Of a stretch of DNA of 64,000 bases, positions 41,770-49,710 are shown piece by piece (position 1 is the first letter of the stretch; each line of letters opens with the position of its first letter). Below the pieces are notes generated by a model, which worked only from the letters and a program-made list of their open reading frames with translations, was not told the origin of the DNA and ran no database searches. Source of the DNA: JBEVNR01 sp040507985 (GTDB lineage Bacteria > Pseudomonadota > Alphaproteobacteria > Rickettsiales > UBA6187); contig JBEVNR010000014.1 in the NCBI GenBank assembly GCA_040507985.1, positions 1-64,000 of the forward strand. The letters are read 5' to 3'. The translations under genes and the position numbers were made by a program.

Positions 41770-42405
41770 ATGACCGACGTCACCGATAAAATGACGCACG
41801 TTTTCTCAACGCTTCGATCGCGCAACCCGGAGCCGCGCACCGAGCTGGAATATCGCAACCATTACACGTTGCTGGTGGCGGTGGTATTGTCCGCGCAAAC
41901 GACCGACGTTCAGGTGAACAAGGCGACGCGCGCGTTGTTCGACGCGGCGGACAATCCCCGCGCCATGACGGCGCTCGGCGAAGAGGGACTAAAAACCTAT
42001 ATCAATACGATCGGGTTATACAATGCCAAAGCGAGGCACGTCGTCGGACTCAGCGCGGCGCTGCTCGAGCGGCACGGCGGCGAGGTGCCCTGCGATCTGG
42101 CGGCGTTGCAGGCCTTGCCGGGCGTCGGCAGGAAAACGGCGCGCGTGGTGATGGCATGCGCCTTCGGCAAGCCTTATATCGCCGTAGACACGCACGTGTT
42201 TCGCGTCGCCAACAGGCTGGGAATCGTTAACGAAAAAACGCCGGAGAAAACGGAAGTCGCGCTGGAGCAATCCGTTCCCGCCCAATTTATGCATCACGCG
42301 CACCATTGGCTGATTCTTCACGGACGCTACGTCTGCAAAGCGAAAAAACCCGCATGCGATCGTTGTGCGCTCACGGAATGGTGCGATTACTTCAAAGCCC
42401 TCTAA
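41770..42405 (+). CDS. nth: endonuclease III
   Basis: A 211-residue DNA glycosylase/AP lyase removing oxidised pyrimidines. A helix-hairpin-helix LPGVGRKTARVV contains the catalytic lysine (about residue 120). AVDTHVFRVANRLG carries the catalytic aspartate (about 138). The C-terminal [4Fe-4S] cluster has cysteines in CKAKKPACDRCALTEWC. Alphaproteobacterial-type sequence of usual length. Confidence 0.95.
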   Translation: MTDVTDKMTHVFSTLRSRNPEPRTELEYRNHYTLLVAVVLSAQTTDVQVNKATRALFDAADNPRAMTALGEEGLKTYINTIGLYNAKARHVVGLSAALLERHGGEVPCDLAALQALPGVGRKTARVVMACAFGKPYIAVDTHVFRVANRLGIVNEKTPEKTEVALEQSVPAQFMHHAHHWLILHGRYVCKAKKPACDRCALTEWCDYFKAL

Positions 42406-42472
42406 AATTCTTTATTTTCGGTTGAAAACACTCTACTATCCGTCCGGAAAAAGTAAATCAGAGATCGAAATT

Positions 42473-44311
42473 ATGTGCGGCATTATCGGCATAATAGCGC
42501 AGGGTAAAAACGTCGTCGATTCCGCCGTGGAAGGATTAAGAAGGCTGGAATATCGCGGGTACGACTCGGCCGGCGTCGCCGCCGTGGACAAGGACGGCAA
42601 TTTGCGCTGCGTGCGCCACGGAGGCAAAATCGCCGGATTGCGCGCCGCCATCGACGCGGATGCGTCCCCGCCGGAGGGCGAGGTGTGCATCGGCCACACG
42701 CGCTGGGCGACGCACGGGCCGGCGACGGTCATCAACGCGCATCCCCATTGCCGCACGCGCGTCGCCGTCGTGCATAACGGCATCATCGAAAATTTCGATC
42801 GACTAAGGCAAGACCTCCAATCGAAGGGCTACGAATTCGAGACGGAAACCGACACCGAAGTCGTGCCGGTATTGTTGTCCTATTACTTAGACCAAGGATA
42901 CGCGCCGCAACAGGCGGTGACGGCCATGCTCGGCGACATTGAAGGCGCGTTCGCCCTCGGCATATTGTTTAAGGACGAACCGCATCGCATTTACGCGGCG
43001 AAGCTGGGATCGCCGCTGGCGGTCGGATACGGAAAGGACTGCATGTACGTGGCCTCCGACGCGCAGGCGCTCGGCCCGTACACCAACCGCGTCGCCTATT
43101 TGGAGGAAGGCGACTTCGCCGTCGTGGACGCGCGCGGCGCCAGGATTTTCGACAGGAACGGCGTGGAGGCCATTCGCCCGATCACCCTGTCGAACGCGAC
43201 GGGAAAAGAGGCCAGCAAAGAAAATTTCGAGCATTTCATGCTAAAGGAAATTCACGAACAGCCCACCGCCATTAGCGAAACGATTCATGATTTTTATAAC
43301 CCCGTCCGCCGCCGCCTGCATTTCGAGGCGTTAGAGAGGGAGGCAAAAAACATCCACCACATTACCATCGTCGCGTGCGGCACGTCGTATTACGCCGGCA
43401 TGGTCGCACGCTATTGGTTGGAACAAGTCGCGAAAATTCCCTCATCCATCGACGTCGCGTCGGAATTTCGCTACGGCGGAAGGCTGTTGCCCGAACAAGG
43501 CGGCATGGCCCTGTGTATTTCGCAATCGGGCGAAACCGCCGACACGCTCGCGGCCCTGCGCTACGCGAAGCAAATGCGCCAAACCGTCGTGTCGCTCGTG
43601 AACGTCGAGCAAAGCTCGATGGCGCGCGAGTCCGACGTGGTGCTGCATACGCGCGCCGGGCCGGAAATCGGCGTCGCTTCCACCAAAGCCTTTACGACGC
43701 AACTGGTGGCGCTGGCGGGCGTCGCGCTCGATCTGGCAAAAATGCGCGGCGCGATTGCCGACGCGGATTATAAGGACGCCGCCGGACATTTGATGGATTT
43801 ACCCTCGGCGGCGCTATCGGCGCTAAATTTAGAGGAAGAGGTGAAGCGCATCGCCGCCTTGTGCGCGAACGCCCGCGATATTTTTTACGTCGGACGCGGC
43901 GTGTCGTTTCCCGTGGCGATGGAAGGCGCGTTAAAAATGAAGGAAATTTCGTATATTCACGCGGAAGGGTTCGCCGCCGGAGAGTTAAAGCACGGTCCCA
44001 TCGCGCTCATCGAGAAAGGCACGCCGGTGATCGCGGTGGCGCCGGCGGACGCGCTGTTCGACAAAACCCTTTCTAACGTGCAAGAAGTCAAGGCGCGCGG
44101 GGGAACGATCGTCGCCGTCACCGACGACGTAGGCGCCGAGCGCTTGAAAGGCTTGGCCGATCACATGATAACGCTGCGCCGCGCCCATCCCATGCTTTCG
44201 CCCGTGATGACGTCGGTGCCGCTACAACTTTTGGCCTATCACGTCGCGTTGCTGAAAGGCGCCGACATCGACAAGCCGCGCAACCTTGCCAAGTCGGTGA
44301 CGGTGGAATAG
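42473..44311 (+). CDS. glmS: glutamine-fructose-6-phosphate aminotransferase
   Basis: A 612-residue enzyme making glucosamine-6-phosphate, the entry to peptidoglycan and lipopolysaccharide synthesis. It begins MCGIIGII with the catalytic Cys1 glutaminase domain (RRLEYRGYDSAG, GHTRWATHG). The linker VEQSSMARE..., two SIS domains (ACGTSYYAG, ISQSGETADT, VGRGVSFPVAMEGALKMKEI) and the ending KPRNLAKSVTVE complete it. The frame is open upstream into nth, but Cys after Met fixes the start. No glmS ribozyme is seen. A REP-like hairpin follows. Confidence 0.97.
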   Translation: MCGIIGIIAQGKNVVDSAVEGLRRLEYRGYDSAGVAAVDKDGNLRCVRHGGKIAGLRAAIDADASPPEGEVCIGHTRWATHGPATVINAHPHCRTRVAVVHNGIIENFDRLRQDLQSKGYEFETETDTEVVPVLLSYYLDQGYAPQQAVTAMLGDIEGAFALGILFKDEPHRIYAAKLGSPLAVGYGKDCMYVASDAQALGPYTNRVAYLEEGDFAVVDARGARIFDRNGVEAIRPITLSNATGKEASKENFEHFMLKEIHEQPTAISETIHDFYNPVRRRLHFEALEREAKNIHHITIVACGTSYYAGMVARYWLEQVAKIPSSIDVASEFRYGGRLLPEQGGMALCISQSGETADTLAALRYAKQMRQTVVSLVNVEQSSMARESDVVLHTRAGPEIGVASTKAFTTQLVALAGVALDLAKMRGAIADADYKDAAGHLMDLPSAALSALNLEEEVKRIAALCANARDIFYVGRGVSFPVAMEGALKMKEISYIHAEGFAAGELKHGPIALIEKGTPVIAVAPADALFDKTLSNVQEVKARGGTIVAVTDDVGAERLKGLADHMITLRRAHPMLSPVMTSVPLQLLAYHVALLKGADIDKPRNLAKSVTVE

Positions 44312-44384
44312 GGCGTTCGCTTTGCCCTTTGGCGAGGGAGAGGACACGGCATTGCGCAGGTTTTTTCTATAGCGTAAAAAAACT

Positions 44385-44412
44385 CGTCATTCCCGCCTGC
44401 GCGGGAATGACG
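44385..44412. repeat. REP-like palindrome after glmS
   Basis: CGTCATTCCCGC and GCGGGAATGACG form a perfect 12-bp stem with a 4-base loop. Such GTCATTCCCGC palindromes are a common dispersed repeat in proteobacteria and may stabilise or terminate the glmS transcript. Confidence 0.75.
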
Positions 44413-44467
44413 AACATAAAAAAACAGTGTAATGTATTAGGTGGAAGCACTATATAGCAATAGCCAA

Positions 44468-45826
44468 CTAAAATGCCATGCCTGCTTGCTGAGCGCGTTC
44501 CGGCATTTGTGAACGAGGGGGCGTGCAGCCCGGGCCGGAGGGAGGGCGAGAGTTATATTCAATGCTTGGTTTACCGTTTATCCTAGTGAGCGCATTTCCC
44601 ATATTTTTTCCGAAATCTCTGGCAAGGCCTTGTTGTTCCGAAGATAGCGTGGTGGATTTTTTAGGCTTTTCCTTTTGTTCCGGAGATAGCGTGGTAGGTT
44701 TTTTAGGCTTTTCCTTTTCCGAAGCGCTTTGTTGACTAAAGCGAGATTTTATCTTCGGATCGGTAAGCGTACCCATTGGACCTTGAACGGTCGCACTTAA
44801 GGGCGGTTTTTTTTGGACGTCAGGCTTCCCTTTTGCTTTCTCCCCTACTTTCTTCTTGCCTGTAGCTATGTCTTTAATGGATTTTTCGCCAGGATTTTTT
44901 CCCGTTTCGCGATCCGATTTTTTATTTAAGTCCGCTCCGTCATGAACGGAGGCGGCTTTATCGTCTTTTTTCTCTTCCTTCTTGCCTTTATTCTCGAGGC
45001 GAACGGCACCGGCGCCGCGTTTTTCGTCGATCGTTTGACGGCGAGAGGAAGGGAGCCCGCCGTCTACGGAAGCGCGTTTCTCATGAACGGTTTGCTGCCG
45101 GTGATCGGGAGCGTAAAAACCCGTAAATGGATGATGTTGTTGCTGTTGTTGTTGCGCTTGGGCCGGCGCGGGAGCATGTCCTCCCGAAACGCCGTCGCTC
45201 ATGCCTTGCGCGGCCGGGCCTAACCCATGCCCGGCGAGCGGAGGCGCGCCCGGTCCTCCCGGGGGAGGGCCGTAATAGGCGGCGACCGGAACTTGCGGGA
45301 CGACGCCCGGCTGCATTGCCGGCGCGACGTTTTGCGCAGCATAACGCTCAGGAGAGCCGGCGCGCACGCCCTCTTTTTCCTGCTTTTTTCTTTCCCTTCT
45401 TTCCATGTATTTTTTAGGGCCAACGGAAAGAACGCCCTTGCCAAATTCTGCGACGGCTCTTACAAAATTAATGATACCTTGGGTAAACGCCGTAAAGGCT
45501 TGATGAAGCCATACGTTATTCGTCTTTTTTCCCGCATCCGCGATCGCGTCCAGATACCCGCCGAGATCAAGCTTTCTCCACGGTTTTTTGATAAGTTGGT
45601 CTTTGGCGCTCTCCGGCTTTCCGCCTTCTCGGTTGCCGGAGGGAGCGCGCGCGCCGCCTTTGCCGCCAAGTCGCGCGCTTCCGGAACTTCTATCAATCGG
45701 TTGACCGCGTCCGCGTTGGCCGTCATAGTTCGAACCGGCGCGGTCGCTAAAGCCTTGGTCGCGGTCGCCGTACGTACTGGAGGCGTCGGATATGTCGTCC
45801 CTATCGGTTTGCGTGTCGTCGTTCAT
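44468..45826 (-). CDS. long disordered protein of unknown function
   Basis: A 452-residue protein I cannot assign. Most of it is low-complexity: an acidic/Arg/Gly N-terminus (1-75), a short ordered-looking stretch (about 75-150, DLGGYLDAIADAGKKTN...FTQGIINFVRAVAEFGKG), then Pro/Gly- and Gln/His-rich segments (QQQQQQHH near 225). Lys/Glu-rich regions follow, with two pairs of internal repeats: RQQTVHEKR/RRQTIDEKR and EKPKKPTTLSPEQ/EKPKKSTTLSSEQ. No signal peptide or membrane helix beyond the weak hydrophobic patch. Lone gene between glmS and an OmpW-like gene. It could be a secreted effector or scaffold; this is inference only. Confidence 0.65.
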   Translation of the reverse strand: MNDDTQTDRDDISDASSTYGDRDQGFSDRAGSNYDGQRGRGQPIDRSSGSARLGGKGGARAPSGNREGGKPESAKDQLIKKPWRKLDLGGYLDAIADAGKKTNNVWLHQAFTAFTQGIINFVRAVAEFGKGVLSVGPKKYMERRERKKQEKEGVRAGSPERYAAQNVAPAMQPGVVPQVPVAAYYGPPPGGPGAPPLAGHGLGPAAQGMSDGVSGGHAPAPAQAQQQQQQHHPFTGFYAPDHRQQTVHEKRASVDGGLPSSRRQTIDEKRGAGAVRLENKGKKEEKKDDKAASVHDGADLNKKSDRETGKNPGEKSIKDIATGKKKVGEKAKGKPDVQKKPPLSATVQGPMGTLTDPKIKSRFSQQSASEKEKPKKPTTLSPEQKEKPKKSTTLSSEQQGLARDFGKNMGNALTRINGKPSIEYNSRPPSGPGCTPPRSQMPERAQQAGMAF

Positions 45827-45931
45827 CTCTTGAACTCCAAAATTGCCGCTTCTTTTAATTCGTTAATGCTTTTTTAGCGGCAATGTACTATATTATAACG
45901 CGACGCATGAAAGAATGCAAACGAGTAAATT

Positions 45932-46684
45932 ATGTTACGAAATTTTACGCGCGCGACGACAAACGTCTGCGGCGCCGTTTTTTCCTTGGCGGCGCTGTTA
46001 ACGTCGGCACGGACGGCGCATGCGCAAGAGGACTATTCGTCGTCGCAGCACGTGAACAGCCCGTATTTTCAACGTCCGTACATGTGGTCGGAAGACGAGG
46101 GCAAGTTGGTGACGCGCGCGCGTCTGGGCGCATTTCTCACCCGCACCTCGTTTCCGGACATGCAGGTTCCTTCGGAAGCGAACGATTTCGACGGCAAGTT
46201 CGTCACCTCGTCCGTGATGCTCGATTTCGACGGGTCGTATCGCGTGGGCGAGCATTTCACCCTGTCCGCGTCGCTCGGCTACGTGCCGCAAGAAAGCATG
46301 TCGGTCAAATATATGCCGGACGACTCCAAAGACTCCGGACGCTTTCATATGATGCCCATGTCGGTGAGCATGGAATTTTATCCCTTTCCCTACGGCGCCA
46401 TTCGCCCTTATGTCGGCGGAGGGGCCTATGTCGCTCCCGTCGTGATGGGATACGATCGCATCGACATAGATTCGCCCTGGGGATGGATGGCGCACGCCGG
46501 ATTCGATTGGTGGGTGAAGGAAGACTGGGGCGTAAGCTTCGACGTGAAATACTACGCCATGGAGGCGGACGTCGATTTGTCTAAGTTTGACAACGTCGCG
46601 AACGGCCCGTTCGACGGAAAGGGAAAAATTGCGTTCGATCCGGTGGTGGTCGGGCTTGGCCTGTCATATCGCTTCCCCAATTAA
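45932..46684 (+). CDS. OmpW-family outer-membrane protein
   Basis: A 250-residue barrel protein with a signal peptide (cut after AHA, about residue 31). Eight strands are plausible. TRARLGAFLTRTSFPD at the start of the barrel, FYPFPYGAIRPYVGGGAYVAP in the middle and the end FDPVVVGLGLSYRFPN match OmpW/AlkL, small hydrophobic-compound channels. It begins on its own, divergent from the disordered-protein gene, and is followed 17 bases later by a lipoprotein gene, probably one transcript. Confidence 0.75.
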   Translation: MLRNFTRATTNVCGAVFSLAALLTSARTAHAQEDYSSSQHVNSPYFQRPYMWSEDEGKLVTRARLGAFLTRTSFPDMQVPSEANDFDGKFVTSSVMLDFDGSYRVGEHFTLSASLGYVPQESMSVKYMPDDSKDSGRFHMMPMSVSMEFYPFPYGAIRPYVGGGAYVAPVVMGYDRIDIDSPWGWMAHAGFDWWVKEDWGVSFDVKYYAMEADVDLSKFDNVANGPFDGKGKIAFDPVVVGLGLSYRFPN

Positions 46685-46701
46685 CGTAACGCGCGTTTTT
46701 C

Positions 46702-47082
46702 ATGAGATTCCGCTCCCCTTTCTTTCGCCTCGCCTGCCTTACCTGTATGGGAACGCTATGCCTTTTCCTCAGCGGTTGCGACACCGCGCTCGGGCATCGC
46801 ATGAAAATCGCCAAGGACGGGCTGTTCGCCCGCCTGCGCGGCAAAAAACCCACCAACGAATATGGCGCCCACTATAACCTTGACCGCAACCTTGATTCGG
46901 AACAGGAAAAGCGCCTGTTTTTATATCGTTACTACCCCGATTATTACGAGCAAGGCGAGCAGCGCTCCATGGAGGCGACCGGTTCTCCGCCGGCGTCGGT
47001 TCCCTTCCCTCCCGCCGCGCCGGCCATGCCCTCGTCCCAAGCGCCGGTCTACGACTCCCCCGCCTCGGACATATACGAATAA
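46702..47082 (+). CDS. small lipoprotein, unknown function
   Basis: A 126-residue protein with a lipoprotein signal peptide. The lipobox LSGC places the lipidated cysteine near residue 26. The mature part has a charged middle (KPTNEYGAHYNLDRNLDSEQ) and a Pro/Ala/Ser-rich C-terminus. No family recognised. Follows the OmpW-like gene by 17 bases. Confidence 0.7.
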   Translation: MRFRSPFFRLACLTCMGTLCLFLSGCDTALGHRMKIAKDGLFARLRGKKPTNEYGAHYNLDRNLDSEQEKRLFLYRYYPDYYEQGEQRSMEATGSPPASVPFPPAAPAMPSSQAPVYDSPASDIYE

Positions 47083-47290
47083 GCCGTGACTGTATTCGCG
47101 TTTCCGGTCTCCGCCTACGTCTCGGATGAAATCCGCTGAAACGTAATAAATGTGCAATATTTTAATTATATAAACGATTTATCTTCTTCCTGTTCGAAAA
47201 CGCATGCGTTTCGTTCTTCTCTCGTGCGGAAACTTACTATTGGATTTGCCGCAACATTAAGCGCTCTTACATTCAATAGCTTTAATAGCT

Positions 47291-48148
47291 ATGCCAAATA
47301 TGAATTTTAAGACAGTTCTTGAAATTTGCCGTGGGCTAATATGCGCAACCGGACGAGACGATACAACGCTTTGTGGACCGGAGGAGCATACCGAAAAAAA
47401 GCCCTTGCCCGATGACGGTTCCATTCATTCCAAAGATGATCAAGGCACGCTTTATGAATCGGATTTCAGCGACGAGATTGCAACTTTAAGCAATGCCCCA
47501 ACGGAGAATCCCGCTTTCATAGAAGAGGCGGGCAAGCGCGCATATGACCTACGAGATATTCTCATCATCCACGTGACGCTCCTCAATAATATCGCATGCA
47601 TCCCGTCTATCAAAATGAGATGCGACCAATGTCCGGAAAGAAAATTGCTATTTAAACAACGATATAATACCCTTTTGTTTAAGGCGATTCAGTTCATTCT
47701 TCTAGAGAAAGTATTTATGAAAATCACTGAAGAACATAAGCAACCCTCTCCCTCTTTCGATCACATGAAAGCAATATATGATCACGTTGCCAAACACGCG
47801 CATGAATTTGCTTCCTCAATGGTAAATGACGTGAGCGACTTCCATGAAGCCTTAAATAACGCGCTCGTCAAAGATACAGAAAATCCAAGCAACGATCCGA
47901 AATTTCCGGAGCAAGTTCTAGCGCTAAAAAATAAAATAAGCGAGTACGTCAAAAAATATGGGATTGATAACGACGCCGTTCCAAATTCGACGCTTTATTG
48001 CACAAGTAACTATGAAAAAGACGTCAACCCGGCAACTATGAGCTACATAGTTCAGCTTTACGCTACGTCCGACCCGACGCACGTTGTAAGAAGCATAGAG
48101 GAAAATTATATTTGGACTCCTCCAAAAGAGCAACCCGCCTCTTCTTGA
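47291..48148 (+). CDS. AT-rich gene, unknown 285-residue protein
   Basis: An unrecognised soluble protein. It begins with a cysteine-containing helix (VLEICRGLICATG), followed by an acidic disordered stretch (about 25-80). A probably helical domain follows (about 80-225), with six cysteines overall (for example MRCDQCPERK). The DNA is clearly richer in A and T than its neighbours, suggesting recent transfer or relaxed selection. A hairpin terminator follows. It has no visible operon partner. Confidence 0.6.
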   Translation: MPNMNFKTVLEICRGLICATGRDDTTLCGPEEHTEKKPLPDDGSIHSKDDQGTLYESDFSDEIATLSNAPTENPAFIEEAGKRAYDLRDILIIHVTLLNNIACIPSIKMRCDQCPERKLLFKQRYNTLLFKAIQFILLEKVFMKITEEHKQPSPSFDHMKAIYDHVAKHAHEFASSMVNDVSDFHEALNNALVKDTENPSNDPKFPEQVLALKNKISEYVKKYGIDNDAVPNSTLYCTSNYEKDVNPATMSYIVQLYATSDPTHVVRSIEENYIWTPPKEQPASS

Positions 48149-48150
48149 TC

Positions 48151-48173
48151 CACTTCGCAAAAGTGATTTTTCC
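48151..48173 (+). terminator. short hairpin terminator
   Basis: CACTTCGCAAAAGTG (5-bp stem) followed by ATTTTTC, just after the stop codon of the 285-residue gene. Confidence 0.5.
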
Positions 48174-48347
48174 CGTTCGCTGCTTAAGTTATCGGCGTCT
48201 TTCCTTTCCCACCCCCGGCCCGGCGCCGCGTTTTTTCCTTTATGTCATAACCATAGGCACAAAAACCCTTCGCCGTCGGCGGGGATGAAAAAAAACAAAT
48301 AAAAGAAAGACTCCATTCGGCTGCGAAGGGGGGTGGATAATCCCCAA

Positions 48348-49559
48348 TTATTTTCTTGCTAAATTTAATTGCACCGCTTTTATTCCCGCAGCCCGAGCGG
48401 CGAATCGCGCCTCGCGTTCCGTCGTGAAGCGTCCTAAGCTAAAACGCACGGCTCCGGCGACGCGTTCTTGGGACACGCCCAACGCCTTTAACACGTAAGA
48501 CGATTCCGTGCCGGACGAGGCGCACGCCGATCCGGCGGAGGCCGCCACCTCTCGCAGCGACGCGATCAGCGCTCCGGCGTCAATGCCGGGAAAAGACATG
48601 TTGACGTTGCCCGGCAGGCGACGCGTTTCGCACCCGTTTATAGGCGCGTTCGGACAAAAGACGCGGATTTCTTCGATAAAAAGACGGGAAAGAAGGCGAA
48701 TGCGCTCGGGTTCTCCATCGGCAAGCGCTTTTTTCCCGATACGGGCCGCTTCTCCGAAGCCGGCCGCGAGCATCGTCGGTACGGTGCCGGAACGCAACCC
48801 GCGCTCCTGGCCGCCGCCATGCAGTAAAGGCTCCAGCCGAACGCGCGGCTTTCTTCGCACGTACAACGCGCCGATTCCCTTCGGGCCGTACATTTTATGC
48901 GCCGACACGCTTAACAGGTCTATATGCGACGCGCGCACGTCTATCGGAATTTTTCCCGCCGCTTGCGCCGCGTCGCAGTGAAAAAGCGCGCCTTTTTCGC
49001 GACATAGCGCGCCGATTTCCGCGACGGGCTGAATCGTGCCGATTTCGTTGTTGGCCGCCATGACGGAAACCATAAAAACGTCGTCGTCAACACGCTTTTT
49101 TAACGCCTCCATCCGGACGATTCCGTCTTCATCGACGGGCGCAAATGCGACGCGAAACCCCGCCCGCCGCATAAATTCCGCCGTTTCGAGGACGCATTTA
49201 TGTTCGACGGAAGACACGACGATCGTTCTTCGCTCTTTTGGTGCGTAAGCGCACGCCCCTTTTATCGCGAAATTACATGATTCGGTGGCGCCGGAGGTAA
49301 AAATTATTTCGCCGGCTTCCGCCCCTATCAAGGCGGCGACGTTCTCGCGGGCGACGTCCACGGCGGCCTCCGCCTCCCATCCGTATCGATGCGCTCCGGC
49401 GTGGGGGTTGCCGAATTTCTCCCTGAGGAACGGCTCCATGTAATCCGCAACCCGAGGATCGAGCGGAGTCGAAGATTGGTTGTCAAGATATACGGGAAGG
49501 GAAACGTCGGAAAATTCCGACGCCGGCGATTGCATGTCAGTGGGGTGGACGTCGCGCAT
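48348..49559 (-). CDS. cysteine desulfurase (IscS/NifS family)
   Basis: A 403-residue PLP enzyme releasing sulfur from cysteine for Fe-S clusters or thiolation. VYLDNQSSTPLDPRV is at the N-terminus, FTSGATESCNFAIKG near 88, HCDAAQAAGKIPID near 195, and the PLP lysine in LLSVSAHKMYGPKGIGALY near 220. The catalytic cysteine sits in the SSGSACASSGTESS-like loop (GSACASSGTESSYVL, about 338). This is the long-loop IscS class. No iscR, iscU or iscA is adjacent, so IscS and a more specialised desulfurase are both possible. Confidence 0.9.
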   Translation of the reverse strand: MRDVHPTDMQSPASEFSDVSLPVYLDNQSSTPLDPRVADYMEPFLREKFGNPHAGAHRYGWEAEAAVDVARENVAALIGAEAGEIIFTSGATESCNFAIKGACAYAPKERRTIVVSSVEHKCVLETAEFMRRAGFRVAFAPVDEDGIVRMEALKKRVDDDVFMVSVMAANNEIGTIQPVAEIGALCREKGALFHCDAAQAAGKIPIDVRASHIDLLSVSAHKMYGPKGIGALYVRRKPRVRLEPLLHGGGQERGLRSGTVPTMLAAGFGEAARIGKKALADGEPERIRLLSRLFIEEIRVFCPNAPINGCETRRLPGNVNMSFPGIDAGALIASLREVAASAGSACASSGTESSYVLKALGVSQERVAGAVRFSLGRFTTEREARFAARAAGIKAVQLNLARK

Positions 49560-49658
49560 GGCGAAAATTCCGTTCGGTTAACAGTGGATTACAAACGGGA
49601 ATTTACGCGCTCCGGCGCCCGAAAGCAACAGGCGCGCCCGGGACTGAAGAACATTGGA

Positions 49659-49669
49659 CCTCTTGCATA
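49659..49669 (+). repeat. truncated family A repeat end, A6
   Basis: CCTCTTGCATA matches the left terminal repeat exactly, but the rest of the element is absent. It lies between iscS-like and lptD genes. Confidence 0.45.
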
Positions 49670-49710
49670 CCCCTATCTTTGGTAAAGTCTTATACTGAAC
49701 GGAAGTCACG

